Source: Planctomycetota bacterium (GTDB lineage: Bacteria; Planctomycetota; Planctomycetia; Planctomycetales; Planctomycetaceae). From it: DNA of 64,000 nucleotides. Position 1 is the first letter of the stretch, and each line of letters begins with the position of its first letter. The stretch spans positions 62,001 through 126,000 of the forward strand of contig JAQBVJ010000001.1 in the NCBI GenBank assembly GCA_027623235.1. Reading direction: 5' to 3'. Below, one piece after another: positions 25,379 through 34,287 of the stretch. Position numbers and translations under genes: made by a program. A model generated the notes under the pieces. It saw nothing but the letters and a program-made list of their open reading frames with translations, had not been told where the DNA came from and searched no databases.

Positions 25379-27826
25379 GTGAAAACGACGATGCTTCGTA
25401 ATCTAATCTTTGCTGCTTTTTTCCTCGGCCTCACATCGTCTTCCAAAGGGGAGACCCTGTCTGTCGCACCGGCCACAGTCACGCTGACCGGCCGCGACGC
25501 CGAGCAGCAGATCATCGTCGGTTCGAAAAAGGAGGGCCGGGACCTCGACCTGACGCGCGATGCGAAGTTCACGTCGATGAACCCGCAAATCGCCGCCGTC
25601 AATTCGGCAGGGATCGTGACGCCTGTCGCTGATGGCACCGCTTCGATTCGCGTTGAACACGGCAGTCTGTCAGCCGACGTATCGATTGAGGTCAAAGGCT
25701 CCGCGCAGTTCGTTCCGGTCGATTTTCAGAACGACGTGATGCCGGTTCTGACCGCCGGAAGCTGCAATGCCGGTGCGTGCCACGGCAAGGCGAGGGGTCA
25801 GAACGGGTTTCAGCTTTCGCTGCTGGGCTTTGACGCGAACTTCGATTTCAACGCGCTCGCCAAAGAAGGTCGCGGCCGACGGGTGTTTCTGCCCTCACCC
25901 GAACAAAGCCTGCTGCTGCTCAAACCGATCGGCGCGGTCCCTCACGGAGGCGGGATGCGACTGGAACCGGGCGGAGCGGGGTACCGCATCCTGCGTCGCT
26001 GGATTGAAGCCGGCCTGCCACGCGCTGTTGAAGGAGCACCGACACTTCAGAAAGTGGAGATCACGCCTGGCGAACGCATCATCGATCTGAATTCGAAGCA
26101 GCAGCTCATCGTGACGGCGTCTTATTCGGATGGCTCAACGCGAGACGTCACTCGGATGGCCGGCTATCAGTCGAACGAGTCGGCCATCGCCGCCGTCGAC
26201 AAGAACGGCCTGGTCACGACCTCAACGATCACCGGCGAGGCTGCGATCATGACGCGCTACATGGACGAGATCGCGGTCACGACGATCTCCGTGCCGCTGC
26301 CGGGGTCAGTCGATCCGGAATTCTACAAAACGCTTCCGCAGAACAATTACATCGACGGGCTGGTCTGGAAGAAGCTGGAACGGCTCGGCCTCACTCCCTC
26401 CGAGCCGGCTCCCGAACACAAATTCCTGCGGCGAACCTTCATCGACATCATCGGCCGCACGCCGACCGGCGAAGAATCGCGAAGCTACCTCGCGGACACG
26501 TCTGACGACCGTCGCGCAAAGTTGATCGACCGACTGCTGGACTCGCCCGAGTTCGCGGACCACTGGGCCAACAAGTGGGCTGACCTGCTTCGCCCGAACC
26601 CCTACCACGCCGGCATCAAGGCCGTGCTGAATTACGACAACTGGATCCGCACTTCGTTCCGTCAGAACAAACCGTACGACCAGTTTGTGCGGGAACTGCT
26701 GACGGCGAAGGGCGGCACGTTCCGCAACGGAGCGGTCACGATGTTCCGCGACCGTCGTTCGCCGGACGAGTTGACGATGATGGTCAGCCAGCTGTTCCTG
26801 GGCATCCGGCTGGAGTGTGCCAAGTGCCACCACCATCCGAACGAAGTGTGGGGACAGGACGATTTTTACGGGCTTGCTGCGTACTTCTCGAAAGTGGCCC
26901 GCAAGGGGACGGGGATCTCGGCTCCAATTTCCGGGTCCGAAGAATTTATTTATGCGGGTCGGCACGTGGCGGTGACGCACCCGCTCACCGGTGAAGAAGT
27001 CAAACCGAAACCGCTGTTCGGTGAGGCCGCCGTCGCGGAGGACGAGAAGGACCCGAGAGAAGTTCTCGCCACCTGGATCACGTCGGATGAGAATCCGTTT
27101 TTCCGACAGGTCATCGCCAACCGCATCTGGATGGACATGATGAGCCGCGGTCTGGTCGAGCCCGTTGACGATCTGCGACTGTCCAACCCGGCCTCGAACC
27201 GGGAACTGCTTGAGACGCTGGCACTCGACCTGCGCGACCACAAGTACGACATGAAGCACCTCATCCGGCGGATCGCCAGCTCGTACGTTTACGGCCTGAG
27301 CTCGATGCCGAGCGACCGGAATGTCGCGGACACGCGAAATTATTCGCGCTACTACCGGGAGCGGCTTCGGGCGGAAGTGATGCTCGATTCTGTCTCGCAG
27401 ATCACGGGAGTTCCGGAGAACTTCGCGGCGATGCCACCCGATTCTCAGGCACGCCAGCTGTGGTCGCACCGCATCGACTCGCTCTTCCTGGACGCTTTCG
27501 GCCGTCCGGATCCGAACCAGAATCCGCCGTGCGAGCGAACGCCCGACACCACGATCGTGCAGGCGCTGCACCTGATGAACTCGCAAAGCCTCTACACAAA
27601 AGTCACCAGCGACGCCGGGCTGGCCGCAAAACTGGTGGCTGACAAGAAATCTCCTGAGGAGATCGTCGAGGAGCTTTACCTGGAAACCTACTCACGGTTT
27701 CCGACGGAGCAGGAAAAATCCGCGGCGGTCAGCTACCTCAACAAGAGCCCGGACAAACTGCGGCAGGCATCGCAGGACCTGCTGTGGGCGATGCTCAACA
27801 CGCCGGAATTCATTTTCAAACATTGA
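25379..27826 (+). CDS. Big2 / DUF1549 / DUF1553 secreted protein
   Basis: 815 residues with a signal peptide (LRNLIFAAFFLGLTSSSKGE). Two bacterial Ig-like (Big2) segments lie around 27-105 (ending GTASIRVEHGSLSADVSIEV) and 225-310, flanking a region with SCNAGACHGKARGQNGF, a CxxxCHG variant near where related proteins bind haem c. DUF1549 follows (RRTFIDIIGRTPTGEE ... ECAKCHHHPNEVWGQDDFYG), then DUF1553 (FFRQVIANRIWMDMMSRGLV ... NTPEFIFKH). The family is typical of planctomycetes and of unknown activity. The start is either GTG 25379 or ATG 25391; neither has a good Shine-Dalgarno. The usual DUF1501 partner is not next to it. Confidence 0.9.
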   Translation: MKTTMLRNLIFAAFFLGLTSSSKGETLSVAPATVTLTGRDAEQQIIVGSKKEGRDLDLTRDAKFTSMNPQIAAVNSAGIVTPVADGTASIRVEHGSLSADVSIEVKGSAQFVPVDFQNDVMPVLTAGSCNAGACHGKARGQNGFQLSLLGFDANFDFNALAKEGRGRRVFLPSPEQSLLLLKPIGAVPHGGGMRLEPGGAGYRILRRWIEAGLPRAVEGAPTLQKVEITPGERIIDLNSKQQLIVTASYSDGSTRDVTRMAGYQSNESAIAAVDKNGLVTTSTITGEAAIMTRYMDEIAVTTISVPLPGSVDPEFYKTLPQNNYIDGLVWKKLERLGLTPSEPAPEHKFLRRTFIDIIGRTPTGEESRSYLADTSDDRRAKLIDRLLDSPEFADHWANKWADLLRPNPYHAGIKAVLNYDNWIRTSFRQNKPYDQFVRELLTAKGGTFRNGAVTMFRDRRSPDELTMMVSQLFLGIRLECAKCHHHPNEVWGQDDFYGLAAYFSKVARKGTGISAPISGSEEFIYAGRHVAVTHPLTGEEVKPKPLFGEAAVAEDEKDPREVLATWITSDENPFFRQVIANRIWMDMMSRGLVEPVDDLRLSNPASNRELLETLALDLRDHKYDMKHLIRRIASSYVYGLSSMPSDRNVADTRNYSRYYRERLRAEVMLDSVSQITGVPENFAAMPPDSQARQLWSHRIDSLFLDAFGRPDPNQNPPCERTPDTTIVQALHLMNSQSLYTKVTSDAGLAAKLVADKKSPEEIVEELYLETYSRFPTEQEKSAAVSYLNKSPDKLRQASQDLLWAMLNTPEFIFKH

Positions 27827-27895
27827 TGCGGACCTGCTTGGCTCGACCTCTGCGGACAGTCCGTTACGATCCGGCCTGGATTCACGGATTCAAGG

Positions 27896-27943
27896 TTCAG
27901 AAGGCAGACTGTTCAGAAGGCAGACTGTTCAGAAGGCAGACTC
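27896..27943 (+). repeat. Three tandem 16-base repeats abutting a start codon
   Basis: TTCAGAAGGCAGACTG is repeated exactly three times (27896, 27912, 27928; the last base of unit three is C), with the final unit ending directly at the ATG of the DUF3127 gene. Each unit contains AGAAGG, which in unit three is a Shine-Dalgarno with about 9 bases spacing, so the gene has three stacked candidate ribosome-binding sites. Confidence 0.9.
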
Positions 27944-28327
27944 ATGAGCAACCCCACCGTCACCGGCGTCGTCCATCTTGTTGAAGAAACAAAATCCTTC
28001 GGACAAAAGGGATTCCGGAAACGCCTTGTCGTGCTGGAGCAGGACAACGGCCGCTTCACCAGCTACATCCCGGTCGATTTTATTCAGGACGCCTGCGACA
28101 CGGTCGACGGGCTGAAGGCTGGCGACGAAGTCGAGATCGCCTATCGCCTCACCGGTCGTAAATGGCAGCGCGACCCGAGCAGCGAAGTCAAATTTTTCCT
28201 CAGCGCCGAAGGCACCAGCTTTCGTGTTCTTGGCGAGGGCGGTGGTGCCAGCGGAGGCGTTGACGTCTCAGCAGCCAACGACGCGTTTGCCCAGGCAGCC
28301 AGCGACGATGAAGACGTCCCTTTCTGA
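27944..28327 (+). CDS. DUF3127 protein, SSB-like, with acidic C-terminal tail
   Basis: 127 residues. The N-terminal part (VTGVVHLVEETKSFGQKGFR, KRLVVLEQDNGRFTSYIPVD, GLKAGDEVEIAYRLTGRKWQ) matches DUF3127, an OB-fold-like family related in pattern to single-stranded-DNA-binding proteins. A Gly/Ala-rich linker follows, and the chain ends in SDDEDVPF, which closely resembles the SSB C-terminal tip DDDIPF that recruits DNA-repair enzymes. It probably binds nucleic acid; this is inferred from family and tail. The mfnF-like gene begins 12 bases after the stop, suggesting one transcript. Confidence 0.85.
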   Translation: MSNPTVTGVVHLVEETKSFGQKGFRKRLVVLEQDNGRFTSYIPVDFIQDACDTVDGLKAGDEVEIAYRLTGRKWQRDPSSEVKFFLSAEGTSFRVLGEGGGASGGVDVSAANDAFAQAASDDEDVPF

Positions 28328-28339
28328 TTGAGCCGCCCC

Positions 28340-29389
28340 ATGAATCACGTCGTGGGCCTAGACATTGGCGGTGCGAATCTGAAGGCCGCTCACAGCGACG
28401 GTTCGTGCCGGTCCAGGCCGTTTGCCATCTGGCAGTCGCCGGACAAGCTTGGCAACGAACTGCAGGAACTCATCGGAGACTGGCTGCCGTGCCGAGCTCT
28501 GGCAGTCACGATGACTGCGGAACTCGCCGACTGTTTCGCGACAAAGGCCGAGGGCGTCGACCGAATTCTGGCGAGCGTCGAATCGCTTGCCGGCGACATT
28601 CCCGTCTCTGTGTGGCAGACCGGTGGTGAGTTCGTTTCGCCGGAGTTCGCTCGCGAATTTCCACTTCTTACAGCCGCTGCCAACTGGCACGCGCTGGCGA
28701 CTTTCGTCGGGCGAATGGCTCCCAGGGGACGCTCCCTCCTGATCGACATCGGCACGACAACGTGCGACATCATCCCGATCGAAAATGGTCTGCCGATGCC
28801 GACGGGACGGACCGATCTGGAGCGGCTGCAGTCCGGCGAACTGGTTTATTCGGGAGTCCGGCGAACGCCCGTGTGCGCGGTCGCGCACTCTGTTCCGCTT
28901 GGCGAGGGTTATGTGCAGCTTGCCGCCGAATTGTTTGCGACGATGCTCGATGTTTACCTCCTGACCGGCGACATCGCAGAAAACGCATCCGACTGCGAAA
29001 CGGCAAACGGTCGCGCGGCAACCGTTGAGTTTGCTCATGACCGCCTGGCGCGAGCGATCTGCGGCGATCGTGCGGAAGTGTCGCTTGACGAAGCCCGCGG
29101 CATCGCCAGTTTCCTCGCGGACGTCCAGCAGCAGCGTCTTGCGGGAGGGCTCAATCGAGTTCTCGCCGGAAACGATAGGCCCGTTGAGTCCGTTCTGGTT
29201 TCCGGATCCGGAAGTTTCCTTGCGAGGCGTCTCGTCGAGAGTCATCCGAAACTCAGCGGCGCGACAGTTCATCAACTGACCGAAATATTTTCTCCCGAAG
29301 TTGGCGAAGCCGCCTGCGCGTTTGCGTTGGCGAAGCTGGGTGACGAGCAGATTTACGAAGCGTTCACAGGGCGGGTGAGCATCGACTGA
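28340..29389 (+). CDS. H4MPT-linked C1-pathway protein of the hydantoinase/oxoprolinase type (MfnF-like)
   Basis: 349 residues of the ASKHA-fold family that I associate with tetrahydromethanopterin-linked C1 metabolism and, in archaea, with MfnF of methanofuran synthesis. The phosphate-1 motif is GLDIGGANLKAA at the N-terminus, phosphate-2 is LLIDIGTTTCDIIPI, TDLERLQSGELVYSGVRRTP follows, and the adenosine motif is SGSGSFLARRL. The start ATG at 28340 gives MNHVVGLDIGG; a TTG four codons upstream is less likely. Planctomycetes are among the few bacteria with this C1 pathway. No other pathway gene is adjacent; the partner is the DUF3127 gene. Direct role in methanofuran-like cofactor synthesis is inference. 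Confidence 0.8.
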   Translation: MNHVVGLDIGGANLKAAHSDGSCRSRPFAIWQSPDKLGNELQELIGDWLPCRALAVTMTAELADCFATKAEGVDRILASVESLAGDIPVSVWQTGGEFVSPEFAREFPLLTAAANWHALATFVGRMAPRGRSLLIDIGTTTCDIIPIENGLPMPTGRTDLERLQSGELVYSGVRRTPVCAVAHSVPLGEGYVQLAAELFATMLDVYLLTGDIAENASDCETANGRAATVEFAHDRLARAICGDRAEVSLDEARGIASFLADVQQQRLAGGLNRVLAGNDRPVESVLVSGSGSFLARRLVESHPKLSGATVHQLTEIFSPEVGEAACAFALAKLGDEQIYEAFTGRVSID

Positions 29390-29394
29390 GACTC

Positions 29395-29467
29395 GCCGCA
29401 GGGCGGACGCCTACGTCCGCCAGGAACAGGTTGAGTGACGTGACGGACGTGGGCGTCCGTCCTACGG
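29395..29467. repeat. Palindromic GGACGTGGGCGTCCGTCCT repeat, copy 1
   Basis: The left arm (GCAGGGCGGACGCCTACGTC) and right arm (GGACGTGGGCGTCCGTCCTA) are imperfect inverted repeats. It lies between the convergent stops at 29389 and 29509. The right-arm core GACGTGGGCGTCCGTCCT recurs exactly at 45883-45900. Confidence 0.7.
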
Positions 29468-29508
29468 GTGGGGACGAACCTGCGGACAGGGTGGAATTCT
29501 TTGTGCCG

Positions 29509-30846
29509 TCAGGCAGCTTCACGTGCCGGGATCTGCTGCGGCGAATCGACCTGCGGCACGGAATGAGACTTCGAAATTTCGCACACCGGCCCGTCCGCCC
29601 GGAAGACGAACCAGGCGAGGATGAATGGCCTGGGCAGGCGGCTGACGATCATCGCGGATGCGGCCCCGGCAAATCCGAACTCGGGGACCCATTGCCAGCA
29701 CGCCAGTGTGAGGATTCCCAGCGAACCGGCGCTCAGCCAGGCCGGCAGCATTGTTCGTCGCAGCGCGATCATGGCCAGGTCCAGAATTCCCGTCATGAAC
29801 TGCACGGCCATCGCCACCATGACCAGCGTCAGGATCAGCGAGTGTTGCGCGTACCCCTCGTCGAAAGCGATCGTCAGCAGGCTCGGCCCGGCGAGTGCGG
29901 CGATGCCAACGCAGCCAGCTCCAAGCACTGCGTAGACGCCGAGCAGTCTCAGCAGCAGCCTGCGAAATTCGACCATCCGCCGGGACTGAGCCAGCTCGCC
30001 GACACGCCCGGCAACCGCCTGATTGAGAGCTCGCGAAAAAATCAAACCGGCGAAGCCAAGCTGAGCAATCGGAAAGAAAACGCCCAGTCCGGCCAGTCCA
30101 AATTTCGCCGCAACAAAGTAACGGGCCACGTGCGTGTTCAACGACACAAGAAGCGTCTTAACCGACAGCGGGGCTCCGGCCTTTGCCAGCGAATACAGCC
30201 GGGCGAATGACGCGGAATCGTCGTCGGCATCGTTTGTTGCTGCGGCGCTACGAAGCCTCGCCGTGAGCGGCAGGTCGTAAAGCAGCAGCGCCGCCACTCG
30301 CCCCAGCGAGTACGCGACGCTCGCGGCAAACACGCTCCCCGTGAAATACAGGCAGCCGATGAAGCCAGCGCTCGATATGACGCCGTGTAAAACCATCGAC
30401 ACTGAAACCGCATCAAGGCGGCGGTGCGTCTGAATGAAGCCGTAATACGTGTCGGAAATGAGCTCGACAAGTTTGCCGAACGCGACGGCCATGATCACGG
30501 CCAGAGTCGCACCGTCGTAGCCCCACGCCAGTCCGGTTGCGAGGACGGCGACCAGAGCGAGCCCTCCGCACAGCAGCCTCAGCGTGAGGCAATCCGAGAA
30601 GCGGTATCGCTGCTCGCTGTCAGTCACGAGAAGCAGCCGCAGGTCAAGACCGGCGAACATGAAGACCGGAGTACTCAGCGAAAGACCCATGCCGTACTGA
30701 CCGGACACGGCGTCGGAGGTCAGCTTCGTCAGGACCGCGAGCATGCCCCACTGAGTCGCTGTGAAAATGAGGTTTCCCGCGAACATCCACACGAAGCTGC
30801 GCTTCAGCGAGGCGGAGTTGGCGGCGGGCGGGTGGGAAACGGGCAT
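29509..30846 (-). CDS. Polysaccharide flippase-like membrane protein (MATE/MOP superfamily)
   Basis: 445 residues with about 12 hydrophobic helices, beginning RSFVWMFAGNLIFTATQWGM and including segments such as LAVIMAVAFGKLVELISDTY and FGLAGLGVFFPIAQLGFAGL. The pattern matches oligosaccharide/lipopolysaccharide flippases (Wzx/RfbX-like). It would move a lipid-linked glycan across the inner membrane. The start at 30846 is chosen because the helices begin soon after it and the upstream frame translates to low-quality sequence; no strong Shine-Dalgarno is seen. A beta-propeller protein gene lies 89 bases upstream on the same strand. No glycosyltransferases are nearby, so a full polysaccharide locus is not evident. 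Confidence 0.82.
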   Translation of the reverse strand: MPVSHPPAANSASLKRSFVWMFAGNLIFTATQWGMLAVLTKLTSDAVSGQYGMGLSLSTPVFMFAGLDLRLLLVTDSEQRYRFSDCLTLRLLCGGLALVAVLATGLAWGYDGATLAVIMAVAFGKLVELISDTYYGFIQTHRRLDAVSVSMVLHGVISSAGFIGCLYFTGSVFAASVAYSLGRVAALLLYDLPLTARLRSAAATNDADDDSASFARLYSLAKAGAPLSVKTLLVSLNTHVARYFVAAKFGLAGLGVFFPIAQLGFAGLIFSRALNQAVAGRVGELAQSRRMVEFRRLLLRLLGVYAVLGAGCVGIAALAGPSLLTIAFDEGYAQHSLILTLVMVAMAVQFMTGILDLAMIALRRTMLPAWLSAGSLGILTLACWQWVPEFGFAGAASAMIVSRLPRPFILAWFVFRADGPVCEISKSHSVPQVDSPQQIPAREAA

Positions 30847-30935
30847 AAATGAGAACGCGAAGGAATTCTGAAAAGAGAAGGGAATGCAATTCTCACTTTG
30901 CCGCGGCAGGCGACATCCAGTCCGCTCCGCCGAAA

Positions 30936-31955
30936 TCACGCGGCGACTCTTGCAACATTCGCCTCTTCTTCCGGATGAATCGAAAACACCGTCGTCATGC
31001 CAAAATCCTGCAGCGGAATGTCCCACTCGGCGCGTTGCTCTTTCAGATTGAACAGACAGATTCTCGCGGGCATGCGGTGCAGCCATTTGAGATTGTTCCA
31101 CTGGCTTTGAACCCAGTTGACGTTGCCTTTCCACTTTGTCGGCCGCATTCGGCTGAAGCCCACCAGGATGCGGTCTTCGTCGATGACCGTGAGGCCACGG
31201 CACCAGCCCGGCTTGCGGACTCCCGGCATCATCGACGCCAGGTTGTAAGTCTCTCGAACCTTCAACGTCTTTCGGTCGACGAAGACGGCGTGCGCGTCGA
31301 CCCGCGTGAAGACGATCGATTCGTCCGTCACAATTCCGTCGTGAACCGGGCACTCGTCCGTGAGGTGAATTTTCTTCAGCGGGTCTGTGACGCAGATCGC
31401 GTCGTGCTGCTCGGCGCGAGTCGACCAGACTTCTTCACCAAGCAGAAACGTGAAGTTGGGGTGAGCGGCGTGCGGTTTCGTCGTGAGGACTTTCCGGTAG
31501 TCAACGTCCGGCGAAAATCGGTGCCAGACGTTCTGGCCCTCAAGAACGCTCCACTGTCGGAGAATTCCGCCCTCTGAAGACAGCTCGACGGTCATGTCGA
31601 GCCCCGTGTTGGCAACATACATTCGCCCGTCGGGTCCGACGTTGACATGGTGGATGTCGTTAAAACACGGGTGAGAGATTCGGCGGTCAAGCCGCATCGA
31701 CGGGAAATCGTAAACAAGGATTTCCGTCGAGGTGCATGTGTAAAACTGCTCGTCGTGAAACGCCGAAGCTTTCAGCAGAAAGCTGGGATCGTCGTCGGGA
31801 CAGAACTCGGGCGGCGACTGATACTCAAGAATCGTTTCCGCCGTTCGAGATTCAACATCGAGGCGCAGCACGATGCCCGCCCGGTGGATGTGCCACTCGT
31901 CGGGGCTTTGCAGGTTGTCTTTTTGAACTCCGCCTACGATCAGAAGCTGCCGCAT
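30936..31955 (-). CDS. Beta-propeller-like protein of unknown function
   Basis: 339 residues with repeated beta-rich units such as SPPEFCPDDDPSFLLKASAF, HHVNVGPDGRMYVANTGLD and PGWCRGLTVIDEDRILVGFS. This looks like an NHL- or TIGR03032-type propeller, possibly carbohydrate related. No signal peptide is visible, so it is probably cytoplasmic. The start at 31955 is preceded by GAGAGGAG at about 10 bases; an ATG 8 codons upstream lacks a good site. It is upstream of the flippase on the same strand and divergent from dapF (264 bases between starts). Confidence 0.65.
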   Translation of the reverse strand: MRQLLIVGGVQKDNLQSPDEWHIHRAGIVLRLDVESRTAETILEYQSPPEFCPDDDPSFLLKASAFHDEQFYTCTSTEILVYDFPSMRLDRRISHPCFNDIHHVNVGPDGRMYVANTGLDMTVELSSEGGILRQWSVLEGQNVWHRFSPDVDYRKVLTTKPHAAHPNFTFLLGEEVWSTRAEQHDAICVTDPLKKIHLTDECPVHDGIVTDESIVFTRVDAHAVFVDRKTLKVRETYNLASMMPGVRKPGWCRGLTVIDEDRILVGFSRMRPTKWKGNVNWVQSQWNNLKWLHRMPARICLFNLKEQRAEWDIPLQDFGMTTVFSIHPEEEANVARVAA

Positions 31956-32218
31956 CCGTGCCTGGCTCCTCTCCGGCATCCGCTGCCGGAAACACTTGAA
32001 TTAATGCCGGTTACCCGGCGGTCGAATTGAGCGGCGAATCTTCGAGTGGTTGCAGAATCGGGGCAAGATCAGATCGCGACGTGCAGAATTCGCTCATCTT
32101 GCCGGGAGTTTGGGAGGCGGTAGAATCTCCCCCGCGTGGCTTGAACTTGTTTCGGAAAAAGCGTGTCCGGAAGCAAACCGCCCACTGTGGCTCGCCTTAA
32201 ACGGTCAGAAAGCAACCG

Positions 32219-33052
32219 ATGAAATTCACCAAGATGCACGGAGCCGGCAACGACTACCTCTATGTCAACTGTTTTGAGGCGGTCGATCTTGGCGACATTC
32301 CTTCGCTGGCTCAGGCGATGAGCGATCGTCATTTCGGAGCGGGCGGCGACGGCCTGGTGCTCATTCAGCCTTCCGAACGAGCCGACGCCCGCATGCGGAT
32401 GTTCAACGCGGACGGGTCCGAAGCCGAGATGTGTGGCAACGCTGTCCGCTGCGTTGCGAAGTACGTCTATGATCACGGCATCGCGAAAAAGGAAGAACTG
32501 GCGATCGAGACCGGGCGAGGCGTGCTGACTCTGCAGTGCTCGGTGTTGGACAGAAAAGTCGATCGCGTCCGGGTCAACATGGCGGAGCCGATTCTCAAGA
32601 GTTCCGACATCCCAACAACGCTGCCCGGCGATCCGCCCGTGAACGCAAAGCTGAGCGTCGGTGGTCGAGACCTCGAAGTCACCTGCGTCTCGATGGGCAA
32701 TCCGCACTGCGTGACCTTCGTCGACGAAGTCAACGATGACTGGGTGCTGAACATCGGCCCTCGGATCGAAGTCCACGAGGCGTTTCCACGAAAGATCAAC
32801 GCCGAGTTCATTCAGGTTCTCTCGCCGAGCGAAGTCATCATGCGCGTCTGGGAACGCGGTTCGGGCGAGACGCTCGCGTGCGGCACCGGAGCGTGCGGTG
32901 CCGTCGTCGCAGGAGTTCTGGCCGGAAAGAACGATCGCAATGTCACCGTCCATCTGACCGGCGGCGACCTGGAAATCGAATGGGCCGAGACCGGCGAGGT
33001 CTACATGACCGGGCCGGCCGCAGAGATCTTCACCGGTGAGTGGCACGCGTAA
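32219..33052 (+). CDS. dapF: Diaminopimelate epimerase
   Basis: 277 residues, normal size. It interconverts LL- and meso-diaminopimelate in lysine and peptidoglycan precursor synthesis. The N-terminal motif [16 protein letters not shown], catalytic C72 in [11 protein letters not shown] and the second catalytic C221 in [14 protein letters not shown] are all present, as is [10 protein letters not shown]. Presence of dapF fits the view that planctomycetes make diaminopimelate and peptidoglycan. The oxidoreductase gene follows 147 bases later on the same strand. No other dap gene is in the window. Confidence 0.97.
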   Translation: MKFTKMHGAGNDYLYVNCFEAVDLGDIPSLAQAMSDRHFGAGGDGLVLIQPSERADARMRMFNADGSEAEMCGNAVRCVAKYVYDHGIAKKEELAIETGRGVLTLQCSVLDRKVDRVRVNMAEPILKSSDIPTTLPGDPPVNAKLSVGGRDLEVTCVSMGNPHCVTFVDEVNDDWVLNIGPRIEVHEAFPRKINAEFIQVLSPSEVIMRVWERGSGETLACGTGACGAVVAGVLAGKNDRNVTVHLTGGDLEIEWAETGEVYMTGPAAEIFTGEWHA

Positions 33053-33198
33053 CGGGAACTGTTTGATTCTCCACCAGGATTCGCCCTCGCTCGCGCTTCG
33101 AGTTACGATGGCTCTGCGTCGCTTCCGTGCTTCCGTTCGGAACCGCAACTTCAGCTTACGACTTGAAGATTTCCGAGAATCCTGGTGTCGGAGGAGTC

Positions 33199-34179
33199 AT
33201 GGCTCGCATTCGTTACGGACAGATCGGCGTCGGTCACGCTCACGCCAACAAGTTTGGCGTTTACCGCTCCTCGGATGACTTCGAAGTGGTCGGAGTTGTC
33301 GAGCCGGATCCGGAGCTTCGCAAACGGGCGGCCGCGTCCGATCTCTACAAAGACGTCACGTGGATGACGCAGGAAGAGCTGCTCAACGCGAAAGGCCTGC
33401 AGGTGGTCGGCGTTGAGACGCACGTCAAGGATCTGCTCGACACGGCCGAAGCGTGTGTGGCAGCGGGCAAGCACATCCACCTCGACAAACCGGCTGGCGA
33501 ATCGCTGCCTCAGTTCCGGCGGATTCTGGATGAGGCCGCAAAGAAACACCTGGCCGTTCAAATGGGCTACATGTACCGCTTCAGTCCGGCCGTCGCGCTG
33601 ATGCGCGACTTCCTGAAAAAGGGCTGGCTGGGTGAGGTATTCGAGATTCACACGGTCATGAGCAAAGTGGTCGGCGCGGGAACCCGGCAGGAGCTGGCAA
33701 AGTTCCAAGGCGGCATGTTCTTCGAGCTGGCGTGCCACATTCTCGATCTGACCATCGGTGTCCTCGGCAAACCGACGGAGATTCACGGCTTCAATCAGCA
33801 CGCCTCAAAGCTCGACGACAAACTGCAGGACAACCAACTGGCAACGCTCGTCTATCCGCGCGCCCTAGCCACTGTCAAAACCAGCGCGATGGAAGTCGAG
33901 GGTTTCGCCCGTCGACATTTCGCGCTGTGCGGCACGGAAGGCACGATCCACATCCAGCCGCTCGACCGACCGAGCGTCCGCGTCGCATTCTCAATGGATC
34001 GCGGCAAGTACAAAAAGGGCTATCAGGACATCGAGTTTGAACCGTACTCGCGCTACGTCGGAGACGCCGCCGACCTGGCCGCCATCATCCGCAGCGAGAA
34101 AGATCCCGAGTTCAGCTACGAGCACGACTTCACCGTGCAGGAAACACTTTTGAAGGTGTGTGGCCTGCCAACGGATTGA
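33199..34179 (+). CDS. Gfo/Idh/MocA family oxidoreductase
   Basis: 326 residues. N-terminal Rossmann domain (IRYGQIGVGHAHANKFGVYR), the conserved HIHLDKPAGE that carries the EKP-like lysine motif, and a C-terminal domain with GMFFELACHILDLTIGVLGK, where the HxxD pattern matches the catalytic region. Members oxidise sugars or inositols with NAD(P). The start at 33199 follows GGAGGAG at about 2-5 bases; the longer frame from 33127 is not supported. There is no export signal, in contrast to the homologue at 37.4 kb. The sugar substrate is unknown. Confidence 0.92.
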   Translation: MARIRYGQIGVGHAHANKFGVYRSSDDFEVVGVVEPDPELRKRAAASDLYKDVTWMTQEELLNAKGLQVVGVETHVKDLLDTAEACVAAGKHIHLDKPAGESLPQFRRILDEAAKKHLAVQMGYMYRFSPAVALMRDFLKKGWLGEVFEIHTVMSKVVGAGTRQELAKFQGGMFFELACHILDLTIGVLGKPTEIHGFNQHASKLDDKLQDNQLATLVYPRALATVKTSAMEVEGFARRHFALCGTEGTIHIQPLDRPSVRVAFSMDRGKYKKGYQDIEFEPYSRYVGDAADLAAIIRSEKDPEFSYEHDFTVQETLLKVCGLPTD

Positions 34180-34198
34180 CGGCTGTCATCAGGGTTTG

Positions 34199-34259
34199 AG
34201 GGAGGGTGAAGCTCCCGCTGAGCCGTTTGCATGTGCGGCTCGGCAGGAGCCTCGCCCCG
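34199..34259. repeat. Hairpin-forming GGCTCGGCAGGAGCCTCGCC repeat, copy 2
   Basis: The left arm GAGGGTGAAGCTCCCGCTGA and right arm CGGCTCGGCAGGAGCCTCGC are imperfect inverted repeats around a ten-base loop. The right arm is the inverse of the sequence at 21714-21741. It lies between the oxidoreductase stop (34179) and the LRR gene start (34288). Confidence 0.65.
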
Positions 34260-34287
34260 CGCAACTCATGTGAATTCGAGCGTCCCT

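Noticed and set aside
27896-27943. CRISPR array
   Set aside because: The three 16-base units are directly tandem with no spacers, and no cas gene is in the window.
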